NCBI GenBank assembly: GCA_934467415.1
Contig: CAKSLQ010000012.1
Coordinates: forward strand, 23,924-87,923
Length of the DNA: 64,000 nt
Source: an uncultured Eubacteriales bacterium
GTDB taxonomy: Bacteria; Bacillota; Clostridia; Oscillospirales; CAG-272
Direction: 5' to 3'
Notes under the pieces: generated by a model
Seen by the model: only the letters and a program-made list of their open reading frames with translations
Told to the model about the DNA's origin: nothing
Databases searched by the model: none
Shown: in pieces, positions 33,001 through 42,000 of the stretch
Layout of the letters: each line of letters opens with the position of its first letter
How positions within the stretch are numbered: the first letter of the stretch is position 1
Translations under genes and position numbers: made by a program

Positions 33001-33174
33001 ATGACAACAAGACAGGTTCTGTGCGCCGACGACGGCATGCTGCTGACGGACGGCGAGACGTTCTGCCGCGCGGTCTACCTCGCGGTCGGCGCGGATGCGG
33101 GCGCGTGGACGGAGATCCCCGCGGCCGAAGCCCCGGACGAGGACGTGCCGCTGCCCGGAGGTGAGGACGCATGA
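33001..33174 (+). CDS. Small phage protein
   Basis: This 57-residue acidic protein (MTTRQVLCADDGMLLTDGET) has an AGGAGGAA site. It resembles the small proteins that follow fibre genes in Clostridia prophages; the role is unknown. Confidence 0.65.
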   Translation: MTTRQVLCADDGMLLTDGETFCRAVYLAVGADAGAWTEIPAAEAPDEDVPLPGGEDA

Positions 33175-33227
33175 GTTTTGAGACGGTCAAGGTCTATTTC
33201 ACGCAGAGCGGAGGTGAGGACGTATGA
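33171..33227 (+). CDS. Very short open frame between phage genes
   Basis: An 18-codon frame (MSFETVKVYFTQSGGEDV) starts behind GGAGGTGAGG and overlaps the previous and next genes by four bases each. Coupling and ribosome site support translation, but it may only relay ribosomes. Confidence 0.35.
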   Translation: MSFETVKVYFTQSGGEDV

Positions 33228-33463
33228 CATGGGAAATTGCTGCGGGCATCTTTCTGCTGGTGGGCTTTATCATCAGCGTGCTGACGCCGATTGTAAAGCT
33301 CAACGACAGCATCACCAAGCTAAACTGCTCCATCGACACGCTGAATCAGAACATGGCGCGAAACGAGGAGCGCATCACCAAGCACGGCAGGCAGATAGAC
33401 GACCACGAGCACCGCATCACGGTGCTCGAGCAGAAAGGAGCACAGAATGAACATTCCGTTTAA
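33224..33463 (+). CDS. XhlA-like membrane/coiled-coil protein
   Basis: This 79-residue protein has an N-terminal transmembrane helix (IAAGIFLLVGFIISVLTPIV) and a long coiled coil (ITKLNCSIDTLNQNMARNEERITKHGRQIDDHEHRITVLEQ). It resembles haemolysin XhlA-type proteins that help holins, in mirror topology. Its place before the lysin fits a lysis role. Confidence 0.7.
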   Translation: MTWEIAAGIFLLVGFIISVLTPIVKLNDSITKLNCSIDTLNQNMARNEERITKHGRQIDDHEHRITVLEQKGAQNEHSV

Positions 33464-33590
33464 GGGGGAGCGGGTCAAGCTGACGAGCGGCTACGACAGC
33501 TATCACAATCTCGGCGGCAACGATGTAGCGACGGAGCTGTTCCACCGCACGATCGACTTGCCGACCGACCCCGAAAAGGAGGACGCATAA
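33447..33590 (+). CDS. Short phage protein, possible lysin-domain remnant
   Basis: This 47-residue protein (MNIPFKGERVKLTSGYDSYH) has AAAGGAG upstream and directly precedes the lysin. The start resembles the N-terminus of phage M23-type peptidases but stops soon after, so it may be a truncated peptidase or an independent small protein. Confidence 0.5.
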   Translation: MNIPFKGERVKLTSGYDSYHNLGGNDVATELFHRTIDLPTDPEKEDA

Positions 33591-35042
33591 ATGGACAACG
33601 CAAAACGGATCTGGGACATCCTTGATGCGGCGGGAGTTTCCGACTGCGGAAAGGTCGGTATATTGGCCAATCTCAAGGCCGAGAGCGCGCTGCGCCCGGA
33701 TAACGCGCAGGACAGCGGCAACAGGCGGCTGGGTATGACCGACGCCGCGTACACCGCCGCCGTGGACAACGGCACATATACCAACTTTGTACGCGACAGC
33801 ATCGGCTACGGCCTTGCGCAGTGGACGTACTGGTCGCGCAAGCAGGCACTGCTTGACTTCGCGCAGGCGCGCGGCTGCTCTGTCGGCGACCTGGATATGC
33901 AGGTCGCATACCTGCTGCGTGAGCTTACGTCCTACGGGCTGCTTGCGGACGTCAAGGCAAGCGCCAACTTTGCGGCCGCGACGAAGGACATCATGCTGAA
34001 ATTCGAGCGCCCGGCAAACAACTCGCCCGAGAATGTGGCGCGGCGCGTCCGCATCGCCTGCGAGATTGCAGCACAGTTCGGCGTGCCGCTGGAAAAACGG
34101 CTGCCGATGCCGGACTGCGAAATCCCGTGGAATCAGAAGCAGACTTCGGCATGCGTCGCCTTTGCGCTGACGATGGCCATGCGCGTCAAGCTGTACGGGG
34201 TGACGCACAAGTGGATCGACCTTGATCCGCTGACGCTGTTCGCGGCCTCTGGCGCTTCCGGCGGCGCTTCCGTATCTGTGCTGGCCGAAACGCTGCGCAC
34301 GGTCGGTGTGCGCAACACGGTTGATCGGCGCTGCATCAAGGCAAAATCCTGCGCAAATCTGTCCGGCTACGAGGCCATCTTCGCAGCGATCGACGCGGGA
34401 AACCCGGTAGCGATTGCCTTGCAGGTGGACAAGTCTTTCGGCAAGCGGCAGAATGGTATCGAACCGTCAAGCCCGAAGTCGCCTGCGAGCGGCCACGCCG
34501 TGTGCGTGATCGGCTATGCCTACATCGACGGCGCGCCGTATTACGTCGCCAAAAACTCGCACGGCGATCCGATCCGCAACGGCGGCATCGTGTACATCCC
34601 GGCCGGACGCACGCTGGCCGAGGCGGTCGCCGTGACCGATGTCGGCACGGAAATCCGGCGCAAGGCGCAGACAATCAAGCTGACCGTCGGCAGCAAGACG
34701 GCGGTGGTGGACGGCAAGACCGTGGACATGCCCGCCGCGCCGTACATCAGGCAGGACAGGCTGCTCGTGCCGGTGCGCGCCGTTGCGGACGCGCTCGGCT
34801 GCACGGTGGCCTGGGACGCGGCGGCGGGAACGGCGACACTGACCGGCGAGGAGGGCGTGCTTGCGCTTACGACGCACAGCCGGGTCATGCAGGTCAACGG
34901 CAAGCCGCTCGAGATGGACGCCGCGCCGGAGATCGTCGGCAGCGGCACGATGATGATCCCGGTGCGCTACATCGCAGAGGCGCTGCGCTGCAAGGTCGCG
35001 TGGGAAGCATCAACGCACGCCGCAACGATCACGGCAATATGA
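33591..35042 (+). CDS. Three-domain lysin: lysozyme-like, papain-like, stalk domain
   Basis: This is a 483-residue lysin. Residues 1-160 match the phage tail lysozyme type (AKRIWDILDAAGVSDCGKVGILANLKAESAL, with candidate catalytic Glu, and SIGYGLAQWTYWSRKQALLDFA). Residues ~175-355 look like a papain-family (C1) cysteine protease, with Gln and Cys in NQKQTSACVAFAL, His in SGHAVCVIGYAY and Asn in VAKNSHG. Residues ~360-483 are a copper-amine-oxidase-N-like domain (two KLTVG...VPVRAVADALGC-type units), common in Gram-positive wall proteins. It lies next to the holin. It could cut both glycan and peptide, or be a virion-borne enzyme. Confidence 0.85.
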   Translation: MDNAKRIWDILDAAGVSDCGKVGILANLKAESALRPDNAQDSGNRRLGMTDAAYTAAVDNGTYTNFVRDSIGYGLAQWTYWSRKQALLDFAQARGCSVGDLDMQVAYLLRELTSYGLLADVKASANFAAATKDIMLKFERPANNSPENVARRVRIACEIAAQFGVPLEKRLPMPDCEIPWNQKQTSACVAFALTMAMRVKLYGVTHKWIDLDPLTLFAASGASGGASVSVLAETLRTVGVRNTVDRRCIKAKSCANLSGYEAIFAAIDAGNPVAIALQVDKSFGKRQNGIEPSSPKSPASGHAVCVIGYAYIDGAPYYVAKNSHGDPIRNGGIVYIPAGRTLAEAVAVTDVGTEIRRKAQTIKLTVGSKTAVVDGKTVDMPAAPYIRQDRLLVPVRAVADALGCTVAWDAAAGTATLTGEEGVLALTTHSRVMQVNGKPLEMDAAPEIVGSGTMMIPVRYIAEALRCKVAWEASTHAATITAI

Positions 35043-35089
35043 TTGCAACTATGATTGCAACTGAATTAAAACAAAAAGGAGTTTGTGTT

Positions 35090-35356
35090 ATGAAAATCAA
35101 CTGGATCAAGAAACTGACCTCTCGGAAGTTTTGGATGGCTGTTGCCTCGTTTGTTTCAATGCTGATCGTAGCTTTCGGCGGCAGCGAGGCGGTCGCCGCG
35201 CAGGTGACGGCGCTGATTATCGCCGGTGCAACCGTCGTTGCGTACATACTCGGCGAGGGACTTGCCGATGCAGCAGGCGTACAGGCAAATGCAAAGCCTG
35301 CCTACGAAGCGCCGACCGCGACAGTGGAGGACGACGGCTGCGACATGACGGATTGA
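35090..35356 (+). CDS. Holin-like protein
   Basis: This 88-residue protein has two hydrophobic segments (KFWMAVASFVSMLIVAFGG and VTALIIAGATVVAYILGEGLAD) and charged ends, as in small phage holins (RKFWMAvasfv is common in Firmicutes holins). AAAAGGAG precedes the ATG. It would permeabilise the membrane at the end of infection. Confidence 0.83.
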   Translation: MKINWIKKLTSRKFWMAVASFVSMLIVAFGGSEAVAAQVTALIIAGATVVAYILGEGLADAAGVQANAKPAYEAPTATVEDDGCDMTD

Positions 35357-35404
35357 ATCCGGCGGGCAACGGGATCACAGAATTACATACAAGGAGAGGG
35401 AAAG

Positions 35405-37282
35405 ATGCAACTTCCAAAGCCTAAAATGCTGTCCTCGGCGAAACGGCAGATGGTGACGACCTTTTACGGTCTCGACCGAACCGATCTGTGCGGCGAGGAC
35501 ACAAGCGACGGCGAAAGCTATTTTTCAGACATGAAAAACGGGGGAAGCGACAGCTTTCCCTTTGCCGCGTCCAGAAGCGGACGCGGGATTGCAAAGCTGC
35601 TTGACAATCCGGCTAACGGCTTACTCGGCACGGACAAGCTGGCCTATGTGGATGGGCAGAAGCTGATCTACGACGGCAGCGAGGTGCTGACCGACCTGAT
35701 TGACGGCGAAAAACGGCTGGTTGCCTTCGGCGCAAACATCCTGATTTACCCGGATCAGAAATATTACAACACGGTCACAGGTGAGAGCGGCGCTATGGAG
35801 ACGGTCGAAACGGTGAGCGGCAGTGCAACATACGGCAGCGTGACGGCAAAAGCGGCCGAATGGCTGACACTCAAGGGCGATGAAACGATCGTAGCTGTCG
35901 ATTACAGCGGGGATCGCGGATTTTACATTAAGGCCTACAATCTGATGACTTGCGGCATTTGCTTCAATGAACCGGGCGGCACGGAAAGTCACTGCAAAAG
36001 CTATCTTCATGCGCGGGTGCGGAACGGCGTGTTGGAATATCTGTACAGTGGAACAGCAAAACACACGACCGGCGGCGCAGGCGGAAAGCCTGCCAATTTC
36101 AAAATAGATAATCAGGTGTGGAAGACACTGCCGGTATCGGCGATCACAACGGCCGCAACTGCCGACGGCTATCTGTGGAACGGTGACTTTCCGATTGCGA
36201 TTGCAGACGGAAAGCTGCTTTTTGGCGAGCCGGGGCGACTTGATGCTGTATTCTCCAAGACGGAGACCGACGGTTACACGCTAACCTGTACCTACAACTG
36301 GACGAAGAGCAATCTGCCGCGGCTGGATCACGTCTGCGTGCTGGACAATCGCCTGTGGGGGTGCAGGTATGGCATGCAGGCAGGCTCGACGGCGGCGGTC
36401 AATGAAATCTACTGCTCTGCGCTCGGCGATTTCAAAAAGTGGGACACCTTTCAGGGCATTTCCACCGATCCGTGGTATGCGGGTGTTGCGGAGGCAGGCC
36501 CGTTCACGGGCGCGGTTGCATACGGCGGGCATCCGATCTTTTTCAAAGAGGACTGCGCCTATGTCATTTCTGGCAGCTATCCCCCATATTCCGTAACGAC
36601 GCTGCACATTGCCGGGGTGGCGCAGGGGGCGTCGCGCTCGATCTGCGAGGTGGACGGTGCGCTCTACTACAAGAGCCGCTATGCGGTGATGCGCTATACA
36701 TCCTCCTCCATCGGCAGCGTATCAGACCGCCTCGGGCGCCTGCCGGACGCGGTGCGGGCTTGCGCCGGAAGCTACAACGGAAAATACTATCTCTCGCTTG
36801 CCGGGGAGATCTACGTCTATGACACCAAGCGCGGCATGTGGTGCGCGGAGGATGCCTGCGGCGCGGTGGACTTTGCAACGGCGGACGGCAAGCTGTACAT
36901 TGCGGGCGGCCGCGGCGATACGGACGGCAAATATCCGATCTGCGTGGCTGCGCCGGGTATGGCGGCAGAAGCGGACATGCCCTGGAGCTTTACCACGCCG
37001 CACATCGGCTACGGTCTGCCGAACCGGAAATATGTCTCGCGGGTGCTGATCCGCCTCGAGATCGGCGACGCCGCGATGCCGACCGTGGAGCTTTCCCGCG
37101 ACGGCGGCGCATGGGAGGCGCTTTCCTGTGCGGCGCGCGTGGGTACGGACGGTGCGCGCACCGGCAGCATCACCATTCCGATCCGCCCGAGGCGATGCGA
37201 GAGCTTTCGCATCCGCGTCTCGGGCGTTGGCGCGTATAAGCTGACCGGCATCACGAAATACATGGAGGAAAGCGGACGATGA
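35405..37282 (+). CDS. Beta-rich tail protein (nozzle/stopper candidate)
   Basis: This 625-residue, strongly beta protein has repeated propeller-like blades (KLAYVDGQKLIYDGSEVLTDL, SSIGSVSDRLGRLPDAVRACAGSYNGKYYLSLAGEIYVYDTKRGMWC) and a beta-sandwich end. Proteins of this size and blade-like pattern form the tail nozzle in podoviruses. No siphovirus or myovirus tail genes are near, so a short-tail component is the best guess. Confidence 0.65.
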   Translation: MQLPKPKMLSSAKRQMVTTFYGLDRTDLCGEDTSDGESYFSDMKNGGSDSFPFAASRSGRGIAKLLDNPANGLLGTDKLAYVDGQKLIYDGSEVLTDLIDGEKRLVAFGANILIYPDQKYYNTVTGESGAMETVETVSGSATYGSVTAKAAEWLTLKGDETIVAVDYSGDRGFYIKAYNLMTCGICFNEPGGTESHCKSYLHARVRNGVLEYLYSGTAKHTTGGAGGKPANFKIDNQVWKTLPVSAITTAATADGYLWNGDFPIAIADGKLLFGEPGRLDAVFSKTETDGYTLTCTYNWTKSNLPRLDHVCVLDNRLWGCRYGMQAGSTAAVNEIYCSALGDFKKWDTFQGISTDPWYAGVAEAGPFTGAVAYGGHPIFFKEDCAYVISGSYPPYSVTTLHIAGVAQGASRSICEVDGALYYKSRYAVMRYTSSSIGSVSDRLGRLPDAVRACAGSYNGKYYLSLAGEIYVYDTKRGMWCAEDACGAVDFATADGKLYIAGGRGDTDGKYPICVAAPGMAAEADMPWSFTTPHIGYGLPNRKYVSRVLIRLEIGDAAMPTVELSRDGGAWEALSCAARVGTDGARTGSITIPIRPRRCESFRIRVSGVGAYKLTGITKYMEESGR

Positions 37283-37644
37283 TCTTCGAAAAACCAATCA
37301 ATCGAACCGGGCGGAATCTGCCGGAGCAGGTACAGGCGCTGTATGACGGCGTGGGCACACTGGTTGAGCAGCTGAACACCGAGCGCGCGACCCGGGCGAC
37401 GGGCGCGGCATACACGGGAAGCGCGGCGAGCGGCACGGCGGCAGTCGGCGACGACATCCGCGGCGGCCGCGTCTACATTGCCGTAATCGGCGGCGTACCG
37501 ACGCTCGCTGTCCGGTACGAAAACAAAATTGCCGCCCGCGGCGGCGACAATGCGACGGCGGTTTCGCTCAGTGCAACGCTGGCGGCGGGAGCCATGACCT
37601 TCTCCGCCTCGGGTACGCTGGACGCGCTGATCGTGATTTTATAG
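37279..37644 (+). CDS. Small tail-associated protein
   Basis: This 121-residue protein has a helical N-terminus (LPEQVQALYDGVGTLVEQLNTERATR) and a beta-rich end. It overlaps the previous gene by four bases. The role is unknown. Confidence 0.65.
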   Translation: MIFEKPINRTGRNLPEQVQALYDGVGTLVEQLNTERATRATGAAYTGSAASGTAAVGDDIRGGRVYIAVIGGVPTLAVRYENKIAARGGDNATAVSLSATLAAGAMTFSASGTLDALIVIL

Positions 37645-37654
37645 GAGGTATAAC

Positions 37655-39004
37655 ATGAGCGTAACTATGCAGGATATTCAGAAAAAAATCAAAGACAACG
37701 GGCTCGAGGGAAAAGTGCACGCGCGGGATCTCGTGCTCGGCGGGAAAAACCCGGAGCTGTTGAACAGGATCGTTGACAGTAAAATCGGTTGGATGAATGC
37801 AAAGTCCGACGCGGAGCGAGGCCTGTACGCCGCGGAGGCTAAAGCGATCCGCGCGTCGCAGGGGTATCAGCTGTCGGATGACGGCAGCCGCGACGTGACA
37901 AATGATATGCTCGGCGGCAAAGCGACAGGCGCCGGTGCGATCAGCACCGGAAAACTTGTCTCGCGGAAGACCTCGGGAGACGGTTCTGCGAATGCAGCAT
38001 TTGAAAATTACCGCGCGACGCTGGAGGCGGCGCAGAAAAAGGCACAGGAGGACGCGCTCGGCAAAGTCGCGGCGCTGACCGGCGGCTACGGCTCGTCCTC
38101 GGCGGCGATGGCGGCGACCGCTGCCGGCGCGGACTATTCCAAGCTGCTTGCCGACAAGGAGCTGGAGCTTGCGGAGACCGAGCGCCAGCGCGCGCTGACC
38201 GCCGAACAGCAGGACTATCAGCGCAGGCTGGAAAAGGCGCAGCTGGCCGCATCGGTCGGCGACTATTCGCTCTATGAGCAGATGGGCATCGACATGACGA
38301 AGCTGCGGGAGAAGGAAAAGTCGGAGGCAGAGGCCGCCGCCGCTGCTGCTGCCGAAGCGACTGCGCAGAAAGAACGCAGCACCTACGAACAGCTGCTGGC
38401 CGATGCGGAAACTGCCGCAAAATACGGCGACACCTCAAAGCTGCAGGCGCTCGGCATCGACACGCGGCAGTATGACTCGAAGTTTGCGGGCAGCACGAAC
38501 ACAACGCAGAAAAACACCGGCGGGGCGGGCAGCTCTGCAAAAGCGGTTTCGACGGATTTTCAGACCGATCCGTCCGCTGCACTTCGCGCGGCGGGGGCGG
38601 AGACTTTTAACCAGGCGTATGCGCTGCTCCTTTCGAACGGCTACAACTCGACGGCGGCGGAAAAGATTGCGCAGAGTTACCTCGCGGAGCTTGAGGAAGA
38701 AGACGAAGACGGCGAAAGTGTCGCTTCTTCTTCTGCAGGAGGCCAGAGCAGAGCGCGCTCGGCAGATGAGTTGAAAGCCTATGCAGCAGACGTCGCAGAC
38801 GCACGGAAGCGATCCATGGCCGATGCACGGGCGCTGATTGTCACATGGCTTAAAAACGGAACTGTCACAGTTGAAGAGGCTGTCATGCTGGCAAAGCAGT
38901 CGTCGATCGGGCTTGCCGACGCGCTGCTGCGTGAGCTTGTGGCCGATGCCGAAATTACAGCCGAAGAAGCAAATCTGATGGCGGAAAAATACGAAGTCGA
39001 ATAA
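37655..39004 (+). CDS. Coiled-coil virion protein, probably internal
   Basis: This 449-residue protein is Ala/Glu/Lys-rich and mostly helical, with long coiled coils (ADKELELAETERQRALTAEQQDYQRRLEKAQLAAS) and a Gly/Ala-rich segment. It has two similar helical modules (LAASVGDYSLYEQMGIDM and TAAKYGDTSKLQALGIDT). The position before the giant polyvalent protein suggests an internal core or ejection protein. AGGAGG precedes the start. Confidence 0.65.
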   Translation: MSVTMQDIQKKIKDNGLEGKVHARDLVLGGKNPELLNRIVDSKIGWMNAKSDAERGLYAAEAKAIRASQGYQLSDDGSRDVTNDMLGGKATGAGAISTGKLVSRKTSGDGSANAAFENYRATLEAAQKKAQEDALGKVAALTGGYGSSSAAMAATAAGADYSKLLADKELELAETERQRALTAEQQDYQRRLEKAQLAASVGDYSLYEQMGIDMTKLREKEKSEAEAAAAAAAEATAQKERSTYEQLLADAETAAKYGDTSKLQALGIDTRQYDSKFAGSTNTTQKNTGGAGSSAKAVSTDFQTDPSAALRAAGAETFNQAYALLLSNGYNSTAAEKIAQSYLAELEEEDEDGESVASSSAGGQSRARSADELKAYAADVADARKRSMADARALIVTWLKNGTVTVEEAVMLAKQSSIGLADALLRELVADAEITAEEANLMAEKYEVE

Positions 39005-39019
39005 AAAGGAGCATTGACT

Positions 39020-42000
39020 ATGCCGAAATATAAGACCTATGACGATGTCCCTGTGAAAAAGAAGTACAAGACCTATGATGATGTCAAGGTCAAGACGCAC
39101 TGGGAAGAAGATGCCTCGCAGCCGCTGGATGGCGACAGCGCCGCGAACAATCCCATAGCGCCGGCGCTGATCCTTGCAAAGCGGGACGGCAATGTTGCAG
39201 CGGCAAAAGAGCTGCTGGACAATGCGCCGTATGTGCAGGCGGGTCGCGACGGTATCAACTCCTATGCCGATGCCGTCGCGGAAATCGAACGGCAGGACGA
39301 CGCCGCAAAGGCGGCCGCAGTGCAGGCGACTATGCAGCCGATGGGCTACGGCGGTCTTTCTAAGGCGCTGCGCGACGGCAGTATGCCGAAGAAGAAAAAT
39401 ACCAAAGTCAAGGAGACCCGCCGCGAGGGCAACCCGAAATACAACGATGACTATGTGCCCGGCGTGAACTACCCGAAGTTCCGCCCGTATGACGATGTGG
39501 AAAAAGAGCTTGCCGACGTACAGGCCCGGCGGGACACCGACTTCAACACCCGATTCCCAGAGGCGGAGGCGCTTGCACAGAGAGCCATCGGCGGAAAGGA
39601 CGCCGACGCAGACCGGCAGCTGCGGGAGCTGGCACAGCAGTATGCAGACGAGAACGCTGCCTACGACGCACGGATCGCGGAACTGAAAAAAGAGTCCAAG
39701 GACAGCAAGAAAAAGACGGTGCTGCAAAGGCGTGAGCGGGCGGCAGCGCAAACCGCCGATGCGGAGCAGACTCGCTTTTCCTCGCCGGAGCTGCGCACGA
39801 TTGATGAAAAAATCAAAAACGCAGAAGCAGAGCTTGCCGCCGCAGAAACGGCACAAACGACCGCCGAAGATGCGGAGAGGGCGCTGCGCGAATACGAGGA
39901 CACGCTGCGCGCAAACGGTGTATCCGAGCAATATTTCGGCGAAGACAGCCGCTATATCGAGCTGGCACAGGCGGCGAGCGATGCAAAAAAGTCAGCGGCA
40001 TCGCAGAAAAATGCAGCCGGTGCGGATTTGTATGCGCTGCGCGGCGCAAAAACGCTGGCATCGGTGTCGGAAGAAGATCGTGCTGCAATCCTTTCCGGTG
40101 TGCGGGTAATGCGCGGGAACAGTGCCGCCGGTATGAATACTTCCATTCCGCAGACTTTCGATTTTTCTACGGGAAAATACCGGGTGCTTACAGAGGACGA
40201 ATACAAGCAAATCAAAGCGGATTATAACGCTGTGATCCGCAAACTGAAAGAATCCGGTGTATCCGACGCCGACATCCGCCGCATGACAACGACGCTGGAA
40301 CAATCGGCAGACGCCATGATTGCAGCCGGAGGAAGCGCGCAGACGGCCAAGTTTGCATTGCAATACCCCACGCTTGCCTCTGCAATCTCCGTTGTTTCCA
40401 ATCTCGCCTCGGGTGTTACCGTAGGCGGCGCGGAAATCGGCAGAGTTGTCGGCAATGCATTTCGCAGCGAGGGCTACAAAGCGCCGATGAATATAAACGG
40501 CGCGGCATACGCGCCGGTGCGCGCGACAAATGACATCCGCGGGACGATCGCTGAGCGCATTGAAGAGGGCAACGGCTTCGGCGGCGTGATCGGTTCAGAT
40601 GCCTATCAGTTGGCGATGTCCACTGTGGATAGCGTTGTCTCATCATTGTTCGGGAATTGGGGCGCTGCAGCGGCACTCGGCGGAAGCGTTATGGCTTCTG
40701 CCATCGTGGATGCGAAAGAAAAGGGCGTTTCGGATGGGCAAGCACTGGAAACCGGCATTTATGCGGGTATTTTCGAGATTTTGTTTGAACGGGTCAGCAT
40801 TGGGAATTTTAACAAGCTAAAAGAAATGCAACCGGCCACAGTGCGCGATTGGGTAATGAATATTCTTAAGGCTTTGTTCGTTAACGGGTCGGAAGAGGGC
40901 TTGACCGAAACCGCTAATATAATGGCGGATTACTATATTAACGGTGACTATTCCGATGTTATGCAAACATACCAATCATATTTGAGCAACACAGGAAATG
41001 AGGAGGAAGCCGAACGCCTCACAAAGCGGAGCACTGCAATACGAATTGGCAAAGCGGCAGCGGGCGGTGCGGCGCAAGGCGTTCTTATGGGTTTTATCGG
41101 CTCGGGATTGGGCTACTTCGGAAATCGGGACGCAAACCGCGCGGCAGGCGCTTATTTCACGGATGAAAACGGCAGGATCAACGCAGAAAATCGGAATGCG
41201 CTGATCGGAGAGGGACTTGCCAGCGGAAACGAGGAAATTCGCGCCTATGCCGGAACTTTGGAAGACAAGCGCACGATGAGTCAGGCGGAGGCGGGGCAGC
41301 TCTACCGCATGCTCGTTGCGGAGACGCAGGGGAATTACAATGAAGTCAAAGGGCAGGCGGAAAACGGCGAGGAACAAGCCGTTTCGGGCGAAACGGATGC
41401 GACCGCGCAAGAGAATACGCCAGCTGCCGTACAGCAGAGCGAACCGCGCACCGAAACGCCCGATTTCTCCGGCCGCAGCCTGGACGAGCCGATCTCGGAG
41501 ACGGAGTTCCGGGCGGCATATGCGGCGCGCGTTGCGCGCGAGGCGGCGGCGGAACGGGCGAAGACGCAGGCGGACACGGACCTCGGCAACATGCTTTCCG
41601 GCGAGCTGACCAACGGTCGCGCGGACGAAATCGCAAAATCCCAATCGCTTGCGAATGCCTTTGAGGCGCTGACCGGCGAGAAGCTGACCGGCACACTCGC
41701 CGAAAAGCGCAGGCAGCTGAAAGCCATGCAGACCTTTGCGGCGGAAAAGCTGCGCGACGCGCGAGCCGATGCGCGTATAGCGGCGCTGAAGACCGCAGAC
41801 ACGCGCGAAAAGATGCGTGCCGCGGTCGGCACCGCCGGGCAGGCCGTCTATGATGCGGGCTATGACGCGGGCGTTGCCGCATACAAGCTGCGCGGATTTG
41901 CGGGGGACGCCCTGCTCGCGCCGTCCGAGCTTTACAACGCCAACTTCGGCGCGTATTACAGGCAGGGTTATCAGGGGGACGCCTTTGACTTTATGGACAA

